This document shows positions 42,669 to 51,259 of a stretch of DNA of 52,947 nt, in pieces. The first letter of the stretch is position 1; the number at the start of each line of letters is the position of its first letter. Under the pieces are notes generated by a model. That model searched no databases. It was given only the letters and a program-made list of their open reading frames with translations, and was not told the origin of the DNA. Both the position numbers and the translations under genes were made by a program. The DNA is from Oscillospiraceae bacterium (GTDB taxonomy: Bacteria; Bacillota; Clostridia; Oscillospirales; CAG-272), in contig SVSP01000017.1 in the NCBI GenBank assembly GCA_015064255.1, positions 1-52,947 on the forward strand, in the 5' to 3' direction.

Positions 42669-45359
42669 TCACTCGCTCCGCTTTTTTCGTTTGCGAAACA
42701 GGACAACCGCCGTAACTGCAGCTGCGACCGCCACACCTACCGCTATGCCACCGATGATCAGAGGTAGCGAGCCGCTGTCGGCAGTGTCGATGGGATCGGT
42801 GGGCGTTCCGCTTCCCTGAGGCGCTTGGTTCTCGATGTCCGTGGAGCCGTCTTCCTCGGTCTCCGCCATGGGCGTACCGATTCGGAAGAGAGAGGCGTCC
42901 TGCCCCTTCACCGAGCAGGCCAGCGTCATACCACTAAGCTCTGCGTTCTTTCCGCTCCACAGCTCCTTCGCCACCGCATCGGCAGGAAGCGAATCGATCA
43001 GCGTCTGCAGATCGAAGGTCAGATCGGCTTTCTTGGTCTCGAAGTTAAACACTGCCAGATAGAGCACGCCGTCTACTTCGCACCAATAGGCATCGGCGCA
43101 ACGCTCTCCCGCCGTGACGGTGTAGGGCGTAAACGCCCGTCCCAATTTGGCTACTGCGATCACGTCCTTGTTGCCGTACATTTTCTTGATCCGATGGGCT
43201 GTGGACGAGTTTTCCTTGATATTGGACAGATCGTCCCCCACAAGGAAGCTGGTTCCCGAAATGGCGCCTGCCGTCACACGGCAACGTGCCACGCCTTCAG
43301 ATACACCCGTGACCACCAGATGGTCGGGGTCGGGGTAAGGATAGATCTCCTTCTCCCAGAAGCAGGCGGTGAGATAGCTGAGGACGTGCATGGTATTGTC
43401 CAGCGAGGAGAAGGCGTCACAGCTGATCCGCCGTCCGTCGGCGTACTGATAGGGGAAGAGGGGAGCGATGGAGAGATTGACGTACATCTTGCCTGCGCAG
43501 ATCTCTGCGATCTTTGCCATGCCCTGATTGTACGCCTGTATGCCTGTGGTCACGGAAGGATCATAGTGCTGTCCTTCTACTGCGCCGTGGGTCATAAAGT
43601 CCAGTTTGATGTATTCAAATCCCAGCCGAATGAAGTACTTCAGCTGATCCTCAATCCGCTTGACGGTGGCAGGATGGGTGGGATCCAGAGCGTATCCCCC
43701 GTCCAGCTTGCCGTACAGCCCTGAGCCGTCGGTCTTTTTCATCGCGGCATCGTAGAAGGTGTAATTCGTTCCGTCGATCCGGGAGGACTTCAGCGCCGCC
43801 TCGTCTCCCTGCCATGTGGCAAAGGGCGTGAAATAGATGCCCGGCTTCTGCCCGTTTTTACGGCAACGGGAAACGAAGGAGCGGAGCGCCGCATCCAGAC
43901 TCATATTGCAATCGGGATCGTTGTGGGTGATGAAATCCCAGTAGGAGTCGATATTCACATACACCGCCGCGCCGTCCTCGGACCAAGCCTCCTGCAGGTT
44001 GTCCTTGATGTAATTGGAGATGTCCATCATCTGGCTGTATTTCACCGAGGACTGGAGCACGCCCCAAGAGTTAAACCCGAATGGAACGTCCTGCACGGAC
44101 TCCTTGGGCGCTACTACTGCGGCATTTGCCTTACCGTAAGCGGTAAAACCCTCTCGCCAATCGGCAAAATAGCCGATGAAGGTAAGCGGCGAGTTGACCG
44201 TCTCTCCCGTTACATAGCCGTGGGGAGAATTGTCACGTGTGAGGGTGTCCGCTGCACCGCCGTAGAGGGCAAGACTCATCACTTCGCCACGTTGTGCTTG
44301 CATGGTGATGCCCGTCTTCCAAGTGTCGTGGGCGACCGAGCCAATCACCAGACCTGCCGAGGTATCGGCATTATAATACGCCGCCACTTCGTAGCCGGTG
44401 ACCTGTTGCAGACTCTTCACTCCGATGAAGGCAGGCTCTACCCACATATCGTTGTCGAAGGGGATCTGAACAAACACGCCGTTCTCAACGCCTACGCTCT
44501 TCTGGTAGACCGCCAGAGGCGTGATGCGGTTGGTGGAAACGCTCTCTCCCTCCGCGCCCGTGATCAGCACCTCGGTAAGGAGATAGCCGTCTTTTTGATA
44601 AAATTTCTGGGTCATCGTGCCGCCGAAGGTGGGATGGTCGGTGTGGGTGAAGGTCAGCGTGCCGCCCTCTTTGTCCTCGGTGTAGCTATGCTTAGCAAAG
44701 TCATCCGAGGAAACGACCGTACCGTCCAAATCTACCTCTGCGTGGGCGTTTTGCAGAATGATCTTTCCGCCGCTCAGGACAGAATAGGTTCCGTTGTGCA
44801 GATCAATAGTCATAACATCCTCCCAAGTTACCGTGTCGGTATCGGTATAGTCCCGATCTGGGAAAACTGCCTGCTCGGTCTCGAACACCTCGATTTTGTC
44901 AAGGTCCGGGCCGTACCAGTCGGAGCCTACCGTCAGACTGCCGCCTGCCTTCAGATCGACGTTGATCTCAATTGTCCCCACCTTGCTGAAGCTGCCGGTG
45001 GAGGGGCAATCCAGCTTATATTTGCCAAAATCGGTGGTCAGATTGAAATAGCGGTCATCGGAGCCGGAAAAATAGTGTAATTGCAGACGATACTCGCCGT
45101 CTGCGGGGATCGCCAGATCGTCGAAGGTGACTTTCCCCTCCACCGTACCGCCGTTTTTGCCGATGTTGCCTACCTTAGTTCCGCTTGCCGAAGCGTTACC
45201 GCCCAGCTTTCCCTGCTCCGCCTCTAAAACGAGGATGGGGACATCGTCTTTATTGTCGCCTGCCGCCGCAGTAAAGCTCGGCGCCCCCAAAATTGGGAGC
45301 ATCAGCCCCATCGAACAGGCAAGGGCAATCGCTTTAATGTATTTCTTTGCGCTCATCAA
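42669..45359 (-). CDS. Membrane-anchored GH36/GH27-like glycosidase with N-terminal CBM
   Basis: 896 residues. Signal peptide at 1-33. About 40-160 is a CBM35/CBM6-type sandwich (LVLEAEQGKLGGNA). About 180-400 is an N-terminal beta-sandwich, then a TIM barrel starting PFGFNSWGV (426-434). FEYIKLDFM supplies the probable nucleophile Asp587, and GRRISCDAFSS the probable acid/base Asp648, as in alpha-galactosidase-type families. The C-terminal sandwich is followed by a Thr/Asp/Pro linker, one transmembrane helix (about 862-885) and RKRKKRSE, so the enzyme faces outside and is membrane-held. Donor sugar inferred (alpha-galactoside); not certain. Divergent from the AraC gene. Confidence 0.82.
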   Translation of the reverse strand: MMSAKKYIKAIALACSMGLMLPILGAPSFTAAAGDNKDDVPILVLEAEQGKLGGNASASGTKVGNIGKNGGTVEGKVTFDDLAIPADGEYRLQLHYFSGSDDRYFNLTTDFGKYKLDCPSTGSFSKVGTIEINVDLKAGGSLTVGSDWYGPDLDKIEVFETEQAVFPDRDYTDTDTVTWEDVMTIDLHNGTYSVLSGGKIILQNAHAEVDLDGTVVSSDDFAKHSYTEDKEGGTLTFTHTDHPTFGGTMTQKFYQKDGYLLTEVLITGAEGESVSTNRITPLAVYQKSVGVENGVFVQIPFDNDMWVEPAFIGVKSLQQVTGYEVAAYYNADTSAGLVIGSVAHDTWKTGITMQAQRGEVMSLALYGGAADTLTRDNSPHGYVTGETVNSPLTFIGYFADWREGFTAYGKANAAVVAPKESVQDVPFGFNSWGVLQSSVKYSQMMDISNYIKDNLQEAWSEDGAAVYVNIDSYWDFITHNDPDCNMSLDAALRSFVSRCRKNGQKPGIYFTPFATWQGDEAALKSSRIDGTNYTFYDAAMKKTDGSGLYGKLDGGYALDPTHPATVKRIEDQLKYFIRLGFEYIKLDFMTHGAVEGQHYDPSVTTGIQAYNQGMAKIAEICAGKMYVNLSIAPLFPYQYADGRRISCDAFSSLDNTMHVLSYLTACFWEKEIYPYPDPDHLVVTGVSEGVARCRVTAGAISGTSFLVGDDLSNIKENSSTAHRIKKMYGNKDVIAVAKLGRAFTPYTVTAGERCADAYWCEVDGVLYLAVFNFETKKADLTFDLQTLIDSLPADAVAKELWSGKNAELSGMTLACSVKGQDASLFRIGTPMAETEEDGSTDIENQAPQGSGTPTDPIDTADSGSLPLIIGGIAVGVAVAAAVTAVVLFRKRKKRSE

Positions 45360-45467
45360 AGGTTCTCCTTTCTTACTGCCGATTGATCGCTTGGATCATA
45401 CAGCATGCAAGTATACTTTACTCTACAATTTTATTATATCTCCGATCGGGTTGATTGGATTGTAACT

Positions 45468-45520
45468 ATGTTGCGAATTGGAGTAAATATGTTGCATCGA
45501 ACTGGAGAATATGTTATAAT
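45468..45520 (+). promoter_or_regulatory. Direct repeats and promoter upstream of the AraC gene
   Basis: ATGTTGCGAATTGGAG (45468-45483) and ATGTTGCATCGAACTGGAG (45489-45507) form near-direct repeats two helical turns apart. TTGCAT (45492-45497), 17 nt, TATAAT (45515-45520) lies over the second. Plausible AraC operator between divergent genes. Confidence 0.5.
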
Positions 45521-45608
45521 AATAGGTAAGAATCGACACACACTGCACCGTTATGTTTCATCCTGCAAGTTTGGGCAGATGATTTTTACCGGCTTGGTTG
45601 TGTATCTG

Positions 45609-45637
45609 TTGCATTTATCAAAAATGTATGCTATAAT
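45609..45637 (+). promoter_or_regulatory. Second promoter of the cargo AraC gene
   Basis: TTGCAT (45609-45614), 17 nt, TATAAT (45632-45637), 42 nt before the ATG at 45679, which follows AGGAG. Confidence 0.65.
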
Positions 45638-45678
45638 TTTTTATAAAAAGCAAATGTTTTTACTCATAGGAGAATGAT

Positions 45679-46458
45679 ATGCCAATCGAAACCCTCAACA
45701 GTCCTTGCCGAGCTTTTTTAGGGCACGAATGCTGCAGAAAAGGACACCGATTCGGTCCTGCCATCCGTGAATATTTTCTGCTCCATTTCGTCATTCGTGG
45801 GAAGGGGCGTCTCTTTACCCGGCAGGGAGAATATACGCTGGAAAAAGGGGAAGGGTTCCTTCTCTCCCCCGGAGAAGTGTCCACCTATGTTGCTGACAAA
45901 GACGATCCGTGGGAATATGTTTGGGTAGGCGTCGGTGCCACCAATGAAACCGAGGAGATCCTGCGCCGTCACGGGCTGGAGCTGGGTGCGCACTGTTTCG
46001 TCTATCACGACGAAGCAGGCGTGATTCCCACTCTGATCGGACTGGTTTCCAACTACCAGCTCAACTCTTACGAACAGGCAATGGGCGCCTTCTATCTCCT
46101 GATGGGTACCGTTGCTTTGGAAGAAAACGAGCGAAGCGGTGGACGCTATCTGGAAAAATGCTATAATTACATGGAAAAGCACTATACAGATGCTCTGACA
46201 GTAGAGGCAATGGCAAAGCATCTGCATATGAGCCGTTCCTACCTTTATCGCATCTTCAAGCAGAATTTAGGCATTTCGCCCCAGCGCGCCATATTGAATT
46301 TCCGTTTGGAAAAAGCGTCTATGCTGGTGGAACGTGGCGGCATCCCACTCACCGAGATCGCCCTGTCCTGCGGCTTTTATGATCTGAGCCATTTTTCCAA
46401 AGCCTACAAGGAACGGTACGAACAATATCCCAAGGCGGAAAAAGAACAAGAAGAGTAA
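45679..46458 (+). CDS. AraC family regulator of the mobile-element cargo
   Basis: 259 residues. Cupin domain: FVIRGKGRLFTRQGEYTLEK, then GEGFLLSPGEVSTYVAD, as in AraC-type sensors of galactosides and related sugars (MsmR/RafR). C-terminal HTH pair: LTVEAMAKHLHMSRSYLYRI, then IPLTEIALSCGFYDLSHFSK. Codon use is GC-richer than in the left half. Divergent from the GH36-like gene and therefore its likely activator. Confidence 0.88.
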   Translation: MPIETLNSPCRAFLGHECCRKGHRFGPAIREYFLLHFVIRGKGRLFTRQGEYTLEKGEGFLLSPGEVSTYVADKDDPWEYVWVGVGATNETEEILRRHGLELGAHCFVYHDEAGVIPTLIGLVSNYQLNSYEQAMGAFYLLMGTVALEENERSGGRYLEKCYNYMEKHYTDALTVEAMAKHLHMSRSYLYRIFKQNLGISPQRAILNFRLEKASMLVERGGIPLTEIALSCGFYDLSHFSKAYKERYEQYPKAEKEQEE

Positions 46459-46509
46459 AGGCGATAGCTGTGCTATACTATTCTCAAATACCAAAGGAGT
46501 CGATTTCAT

Positions 46510-47427
46510 ATGCCCAAAGACACTTCCCTACTGGATAATTCCGGTTCGCCCACGCTTGACGAGTTGAAAGCGCACTTTCAAGCGCACGATTTCACCACGG
46601 AGCAATCCTCCTATGATCCATCCAAAGCGACCGAAGCGCAGAATCAGATCTACGTCAAGGCAAAAAGATTATTTGCCGAGGAGTGGGATCGGCAACAGAA
46701 GGCAATGGGCGGAAAGGGTTCTTTGCGCAATTTCTCTGACGCATATCCTCTGCAAGTGTTGGAAAATGCCAACGAGGATTTGGTTGCCGGGACGGTCACG
46801 CAGATCCTATCCGATCCGGATTTGACAGAGCGTATTTTTACGTTGTTAGAACCGATGATTTTGGGTGCTCTTTCTACATACGCCGAGTCGGTTGATAAAT
46901 CCTGCGACGATCTTTCGGACGAAGAGGTGGAAATGGTCATCGCATTGCTTGCAGATCAGTTACAAGGCAACGCTGTGAATCTGCTAATGCAAACCGAGAA
47001 CGTTCCCGAACTGCTCAGCGAGTTGAAGTTGATGCAAACTCACGAAGACTTCAGCGAAGATACCATCGAAAACTGGGATAAGATTGATTTTGACCGAAAG
47101 TGGGATCATACCCGAACCAAGATCGGTCGGCTATTGTCCTCAGAAGATATCGAGCCCGACGTGTTGGAACGTGGGCAGAATGTGTTGGATGATGGCGAAG
47201 AGTACAGCATAGAGGAACAGATCTTTGAACAGCAACTGGAAGAAGCCTTTATGGAAGCGCTGAATAGCACTGAACTGGAGATCTGTCGGTTACGGAAACT
47301 CCATTATACTCAAGCCGAAATTGCAGAAGCGCTTGGATACAAGACCCACAGTGCGATTACCAAACGGCTTGCAAAGATGCGAGAAAAGTTTGATGCAGTT
47401 GCACGGAAGTTGAGAGGAACTGAATAG
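46510..47427 (+). CDS. Mobile-element protein with sigma-70 region 4-like HTH
   Basis: 305 residues, acidic. The N-terminal 230 residues are unassigned (LQVLENANEDLVAGTVTQIL, DDLSDEEVEMVIALLADQLQ). The C-terminus is a helix-turn-helix of sigma region 4 type: TELEICRLRKLHYTQAEIAE, then ALGYKTHSAITKRLAKMREK. Not a complete sigma factor (regions 2 and 3 not seen). Such genes often precede mobilisation modules in clostridial elements and may regulate transfer. AAAGGAG before the ATG; terminator at 47436. Confidence 0.7.
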   Translation: MPKDTSLLDNSGSPTLDELKAHFQAHDFTTEQSSYDPSKATEAQNQIYVKAKRLFAEEWDRQQKAMGGKGSLRNFSDAYPLQVLENANEDLVAGTVTQILSDPDLTERIFTLLEPMILGALSTYAESVDKSCDDLSDEEVEMVIALLADQLQGNAVNLLMQTENVPELLSELKLMQTHEDFSEDTIENWDKIDFDRKWDHTRTKIGRLLSSEDIEPDVLERGQNVLDDGEEYSIEEQIFEQQLEEAFMEALNSTELEICRLRKLHYTQAEIAEALGYKTHSAITKRLAKMREKFDAVARKLRGTE

Positions 47428-47435
47428 AATGTACG

Positions 47436-47471
47436 AGCCCTTCGGAGTGACGAACTTCGAAGGGCTTTTTT
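47436..47471 (+). terminator. Terminator of the sigma-like gene
   Basis: AGCCCTTCG / CGAAGGGCT stem and TTTTTT. Confidence 0.88.
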
Positions 47472-47579
47472 GCGTGCAAAAATTTTTGATAAAATTCTCA
47501 ACATAGGAACATTTTGCGTTTCTGCTGTCGGGATATAAATGTAGGGGTAAATCTCTACAAGTGAAAGTATCTGAATACC

Positions 47580-47609
47580 GCTCCTGCTTGACAAAAGCGG
47601 GAGTTTTTT
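47580..47609 (+). terminator. Second terminator-like hairpin
   Basis: CTCCTGCTT / AAGCGGGAG stem with one G-U pair, 4-nt loop and six T; no gene ends just before it, so it may be attenuator-like or part of transfer control. Confidence 0.6.
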
Positions 47610-47755
47610 GCTTGCAGAATATTCACACACGGTGAGCCGTTTTTGCGCCCTGTGTGAAGAGATAACAAGAAACACGAGCGATGCCCCCTGCGCGAATTAA
47701 TCGGCAAATGTTTCCCAAACAGAAAGGAGATGGTCAACGTGATTGAATGATGAAC

Positions 47756-47985
47756 AGTGACGCAAGTGACGCAGAAAACGATAGTGCCAATTCTTACGAC
47801 CCTTGCGTTCCTTGCGTCACTGATAGAGATGGAGAGAAGCTACGGCTACCCATTGCAATGTTTGCCGCAAGGCAAACTTGTCGTGGCAACGCGCTTGCGT
47901 GTTGCCACAATTCACACGCTTTAGCGGTGGCAAGCAGAGCCTTCGGCTATCCACCGAAGTCAAAAACAGCGGGTGAACCCGCACC
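47756..47985 (+). other. Probable origin of transfer (oriT)
   Basis: Hairpin-rich 230 bp directly upstream of mobC. Inverted repeats: AGTGACGCAAG (47756) with CTTGCGTCACT (47811); GTTTGCC/GGCAAAC; GTGGCAACGC with GCGTGTTGCCAC (47883-47908); CTTCGG/CCGAAG (47941-47959); GCGGGTGAACCCGC (47969-47982). Position and structure match oriT of mobilisable elements. The nic site cannot be named. An 85-codon frame across it is probably not a gene. Confidence 0.65.
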
Positions 47986-48021
47986 CCTTTACAAAAATCA
48001 ATGAAAGAAAGGAAGAATCAA

Positions 48022-48357
48022 ATGAGAGTACGCAACAAAACTATTCCCTTCCGAGTGACCGAGAAGGAGCTGGAAGCCATCGACAAGAAGGCGGCCAAGG
48101 CAAGGCTCACTCGTACCGACTACCTGATTGCGGCGGCAACGGACAAGGAAATCACCCTTGTCGAGGATCTGAAACCGCTTCTCAGTGAACTGCGACGTAT
48201 CGGAAACAATCTGAATCAACTCACCAAACTCGCCAATATGGGCAAGATCAATGAGGTCTATCTTGGTGAAGTCAAGGATACCCTCGGAAAGATCTATATC
48301 GAGCTCTACCGTCTGGCACGGTCGAAAGGAAGTGATGGCGAGTGGCAATCGTCATGA
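48022..48357 (+). CDS. mobC: MobC-like relaxosome accessory protein
   Basis: 111 residues. N-terminal ribbon-helix-helix (VRNKTIPFRVTEKELEAIDK) followed by the MobC signature LLSELRRIGNNLNQLTKLAN. Binds oriT and helps the relaxase open it. Start chosen at ATG 48022 because AAAGGAAG lies 6 nt upstream; an ATG at 48001 precedes this site. The stop TGA overlaps a possible relaxase ATG (ATGA at 48354). Confidence 0.85.
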   Translation: MRVRNKTIPFRVTEKELEAIDKKAAKARLTRTDYLIAAATDKEITLVEDLKPLLSELRRIGNNLNQLTKLANMGKINEVYLGEVKDTLGKIYIELYRLARSKGSDGEWQSS

Positions 48358-49814
48358 AGATCAAGTACAAGGATGGCAAGAACCGCCTGCTCTCGGTGAT
48401 GGGAGTGGTCATCGACTATTGCCTGCAACCGCACAAGACCGAGGTTGATGAAAGAGTTCACGCTGTCTCGGGGCAGAACTGCACGCCTGAGTTTGCCTAT
48501 CGCCAGTTCATGGCGACCAAGGCATCGTGGAACAAGACGGACGGTGTCTGCTTCGGACATTACGTGCAATCTTTTCATCCCGGCGAGCAGGTCACTCCCG
48601 AGGTAGCAAATCGTATCGGGATGGAATTTGCCCAGCGTGCGTGGGAGGGCTACGAGGTGGTGATTGCTACGCATATCGATCGTGAGCACATCCACAATCA
48701 CTTCGTCATCAACACGGTGCATCCCGACACGGGGTTAAAGCTTCACGAAAACAGAAGCAACATTGAGAACCTACGTCGCATCAGCGACGAGATTTGCGCC
48801 GAGCACGGGCTGTCGGTGCTCACACCGTACAAACGAACGAGGACGAAATCTATCTCCTCACGGGACTACCGTGCAGGAAGCAAAGGCGACAGTTGGAAGT
48901 TCCGCCTGCGTGCTGCGATCAATGCTTCCATGAGCGCAAGCGGAAGCCGAGAGGAATTTGTAGCTCAGATGTACCGCCTCGGATATGCCGTTCGATGGGA
49001 GAACGGGCGAAAGAATATCACTTACACCTGCCTCAAAGAGGCGAAATACAAAAGCGGAGCTTATCGCAAATGCAATGACGATAAGCTCTCTGACGAAAAA
49101 TATTTGAAAGGAAGGATGGAACTGGAATTTGAATACCGAAAAGAAATTCTCGCTGGACGAAATGACGGCGAAAAACGCAATATTGGAAGAGGAACTGCTG
49201 AAGCCTTACGAGCCGATCATCTACGCCATTCCGCAGGATTAACGGGAAGCGATGCTCAAGCTATTGATGACCTGCGTAGATTTTCAGCCGCAGATGGCGG
49301 CGAGTCTGACAACGCTGGCGACCAAGCAAGACGCTGCGAAGATCGGGACGAAACTCCAAGATTATACCGATTGGACGCTGACCCAACAGAGGAAGCATCT
49401 CGCCGAGATGCAGTCGGTGATGCAGAACTTCCTTTCCGAGGAGCGGAGGAAGCTGGAACAGGCTGGGAAGGAGAGCGCGCAAAATGGCAGGCGAACCGCA
49501 TCCGAGGTCAGAGAGTCGGTGGACGAACTCTCGGACAAGCTCCGAAGCGTGTGGAAGGTGGCGCTGGGCATAGTGATCGGCTCGGCGGCACTCTCCTCTC
49601 TGCTCTCGGCTCTGGTCTGCTTTCTGCTTCGCTGAGCGGAGATAGGAAATCGCCCGAGGAGATCGAAGCCGAGGAAGAAGCACGCCACTCGGCGCAGAAT
49701 ATCGGCGCTCTTGCAGGCATTGCAGTGGGTGTGGCGATGATGGTTGGAGAGCACGGTGAGGAGGTAACCGAAGAATATGAGGATATCACCAACGATCCCA
49801 AACTAAGTATGTAA
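48342..49814 (+). CDS. MOB-type relaxase (MobA/MobL, MOBP-like)
   Basis: 490 residues. Catalytic Tyr probably Tyr26 (GVVIDYCLQPHKT). Motif II-like FGHYVQSFHPGE. HUH metal motif in THIDREHIHNHFVINTVHPD (His116, His118, His120). Nicks oriT and pilots the strand. Start GTG 48342 with AAGGAAG 9 nt upstream, or ATG 48354. Residues 265-430 run in a frame that overlaps another gene and are low-complexity; the last 60 residues (PEEIEAEEEARHSAQNIGAL) look normal again, so the frame is intact through the overlap. Confidence 0.85.
   Translation: MAIVMKIKYKDGKNRLLSVMGVVIDYCLQPHKTEVDERVHAVSGQNCTPEFAYRQFMATKASWNKTDGVCFGHYVQSFHPGEQVTPEVANRIGMEFAQRAWEGYEVVIATHIDREHIHNHFVINTVHPDTGLKLHENRSNIENLRRISDEICAEHGLSVLTPYKRTRTKSISSRDYRAGSKGDSWKFRLRAAINASMSASGSREEFVAQMYRLGYAVRWENGRKNITYTCLKEAKYKSGAYRKCNDDKLSDEKYLKGRMELEFEYRKEILAGRNDGEKRNIGRGTAEALRADHLRHSAGLTGSDAQAIDDLRRFSAADGGESDNAGDQARRCEDRDETPRLYRLDADPTEEASRRDAVGDAELPFRGAEEAGTGWEGERAKWQANRIRGQRVGGRTLGQAPKRVEGGAGHSDRLGGTLLSALGSGLLSASLSGDRKSPEEIEAEEEARHSAQNIGALAGIAVGVAMMVGEHGEEVTEEYEDITNDPKLSM
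49129..49242 (+). CDS. Possible small nested ORF in the relaxase gene
   Basis: A 37-codon frame from TTG (NTEKKFSLDEMTAKNAILEE, then ELLKPYEPIIYAIPQD). It has protein-like composition and ends 9 nt before the next nested gene in the same frame. A ribosome binding site at normal distance is lacking, so the start is uncertain. Confidence 0.35.
   Translation: MNTEKKFSLDEMTAKNAILEEELLKPYEPIIYAIPQD
49252..49635 (+). CDS. Nested membrane protein, overlapping the relaxase gene
   Basis: 127 residues in the +1 frame relative to the relaxase. A coiled-coil region (LQDYTDWTLTQQRKHLAEMQ and on to RESVDELSDKLRSVW) is followed by one C-terminal transmembrane helix (VALGIVIGSAALSSLLSALV). This build resembles small mobilisation proteins such as MbeB/MbeD-type partners nested in ColE1 mbeA. 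Start ATG 49252 near GGGAAG (tight spacing), possibly by reinitiation after the stop at 49242. Confidence 0.65.
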   Translation: MLKLLMTCVDFQPQMAASLTTLATKQDAAKIGTKLQDYTDWTLTQQRKHLAEMQSVMQNFLSEERRKLEQAGKESAQNGRRTASEVRESVDELSDKLRSVWKVALGIVIGSAALSSLLSALVCFLLR

Positions 49815-49900
49815 TTCCCAATACTTGTAGGGCGGGAGCAAGCCCCCGCCCTACGGAGTTGTATCTGTTTAGGACAGATCAAATTAAGAAAGGAGAATGA

Positions 49901-50209
49901 ATGAGAATTAACAACAATCTATTTCGCAATTATCCCGATGCCATGAGTCTCTCGCAGATGGCGGAGTGTCTCGGCATCAGTACTAAACTGGCATCGAAAC
50001 TGGTGCGGAGCGGAGAGGTCTACGCTGTGAAGGTGGGCAGATCCTACCGCATCGCCAAGACCGGCGTGATGGAGTACCTGCAGGATCGCAGATCACCCCA
50101 CGGTCCACGAAATTGTGTTGGAAGTGTAACTTCGAACCCAAAGGGCTGGACTTCTAAAGAAATCTGTGGTATGTTGGGTGCAGAAAAGCCGAAAAAGGAG
50201 GCAATCTGA
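49901..50209 (+). CDS. Excisionase-like HTH protein
   Basis: 102 residues. N-terminal MerR/excisionase-type winged helix: SLSQMAECLGISTKLASKLV, then SGEVYAVKVGRSYRIAKTGV. Such proteins bind att arms and steer integrase to excision. The stop TGA overlaps the integrase ATG (ATGA at 50206-50209), so the two are coupled. AGAAAGGAGAA precedes its ATG. Confidence 0.8.
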   Translation: MRINNNLFRNYPDAMSLSQMAECLGISTKLASKLVRSGEVYAVKVGRSYRIAKTGVMEYLQDRRSPHGPRNCVGSVTSNPKGWTSKEICGMLGAEKPKKEAI

Positions 50210-51055
50210 TGAAAAAGAAATACGACAAGGGTGTTTCAGGAAGTGTGCAAGCCAAGGAAGGGCGACTCTACTTCGTGGCAGGCTATAACGATCCCATCAC
50301 CCAAAAGCGCAAAACCAAATGGATCACTCTTGGGCTACCCGAGGGGACTAAAAAGTCAATCGTCAACAAAGCACAGCGAGAGGTGCAGGCGAAGTTTGAA
50401 GAAGAGTATAAGCGTGCGCTGGAGGGTTATGACGAACCTTCCGCTTATCCTATGCTCACCTTCCTCACCGATTGGCTGGAAAAAGTGCATCGCTATAAGA
50501 TTCAGGAATCCACGCTCTCGGGTTACCGTGGCAAGGTGAATGGCAAGATCAAACGCTTCTTCGGAGACAAAGTCACGCTTGCCGATTGCAAACCTCGGCT
50601 CATCCATCAGTTTTACGACTCGCTTCGAGCCGAAGGCGACAGCGAGCGCACTATCCTGCACTATCACAATCTCCTGCACGCCGCATTTGAGTATGCGGTG
50701 AAGCAGGAGATTTTTGAGTATAACCCGATGGGACGAGTCGATCGACCGCAGGCGAAGAAGTTCGTAGGCTCCTTCTACTCGGTGGAGGAGGTGAAAACCC
50801 TCCTCGCACTGGCTGAGGGTGATCCGATCTATATCCCCATCGTCCTCGCTGCCTACTGCGGTGTCAGACGAAGCGAAGCGCTCGGTGCTCTCATATATTC
50901 GGCAGAAGCGCATCTTCGCAGTACAGATCAGCGGAAAGTATATTATTCCCAAGAGCGCACTCGCAGAGTTCCTCGTCGATGACTTCGCCTTCGAGATCAT
51001 CCATAAGTCAACGTGGCATATGAATACCATCCTGCTCTTTGTGGAGAAGGAGTAA
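50209..51055 (+). pseudogene. Tyrosine integrase, C-terminus lost and joined to an HTH-gene end
   Basis: Residues 1-220 are normal: AP2-like arm-binding part (RLYFVAGYNDPITQKRKTKW), core-binding domain (LTFLTDWLEKVHRYKIQEST) and the start of the catalytic domain up to the first catalytic Arg (AAYCGVRRSEALGA). After about 50885 the frame runs into unrelated residues and stops at 50982; the H-R-H and Tyr parts are missing. In another frame the following DNA encodes VLSYIRQKRIFAVQISGKYI, then IPKSALAEFL, the end of an excisionase/HTH-type protein. A deletion seems to have fused the two. The enzyme cannot be active. Confidence 0.8.
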
Positions 51056-51058
51056 AGC

Positions 51059-51097
51059 AAAACACAGCCTCACCATCGCGGTGGGGCTGTGTTTTGA
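51059..51097 (+). terminator. Terminator after the broken integrase
   Basis: Stem AAAACACAGCC / GGCTGTGTTTT with an inner CACC/GGTG pair. Between it and 51259 I see only AT-rich DNA. Confidence 0.85.
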
Positions 51098-51259
51098 GTT
51101 GCCAACGGATATGAGATGCAAATTGAATACATCTTCTCCCTAATTGATTTTAAATTATGGCAAGGTTTTTCATTTGTTGTTGTGTAAGCCTAAAAGCCAA
51201 CATCAATGTTCTATAAATTTTTAATATGCTAGAAATGACAGTATTTTTTATAAGTCCAA

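Noticed and set aside
47747-48004. 85-codon frame with an upstream AAAGGAG
   Set aside because: It crosses all hairpins of the oriT candidate, has odd composition (many Ala, Cys, Ser) and no recognisable domain; better explained as transfer-origin DNA.
39524-51097. Prophage
   Set aside because: No capsid, portal, terminase or lysis genes; relaxase and mobC show a mobilisable element.
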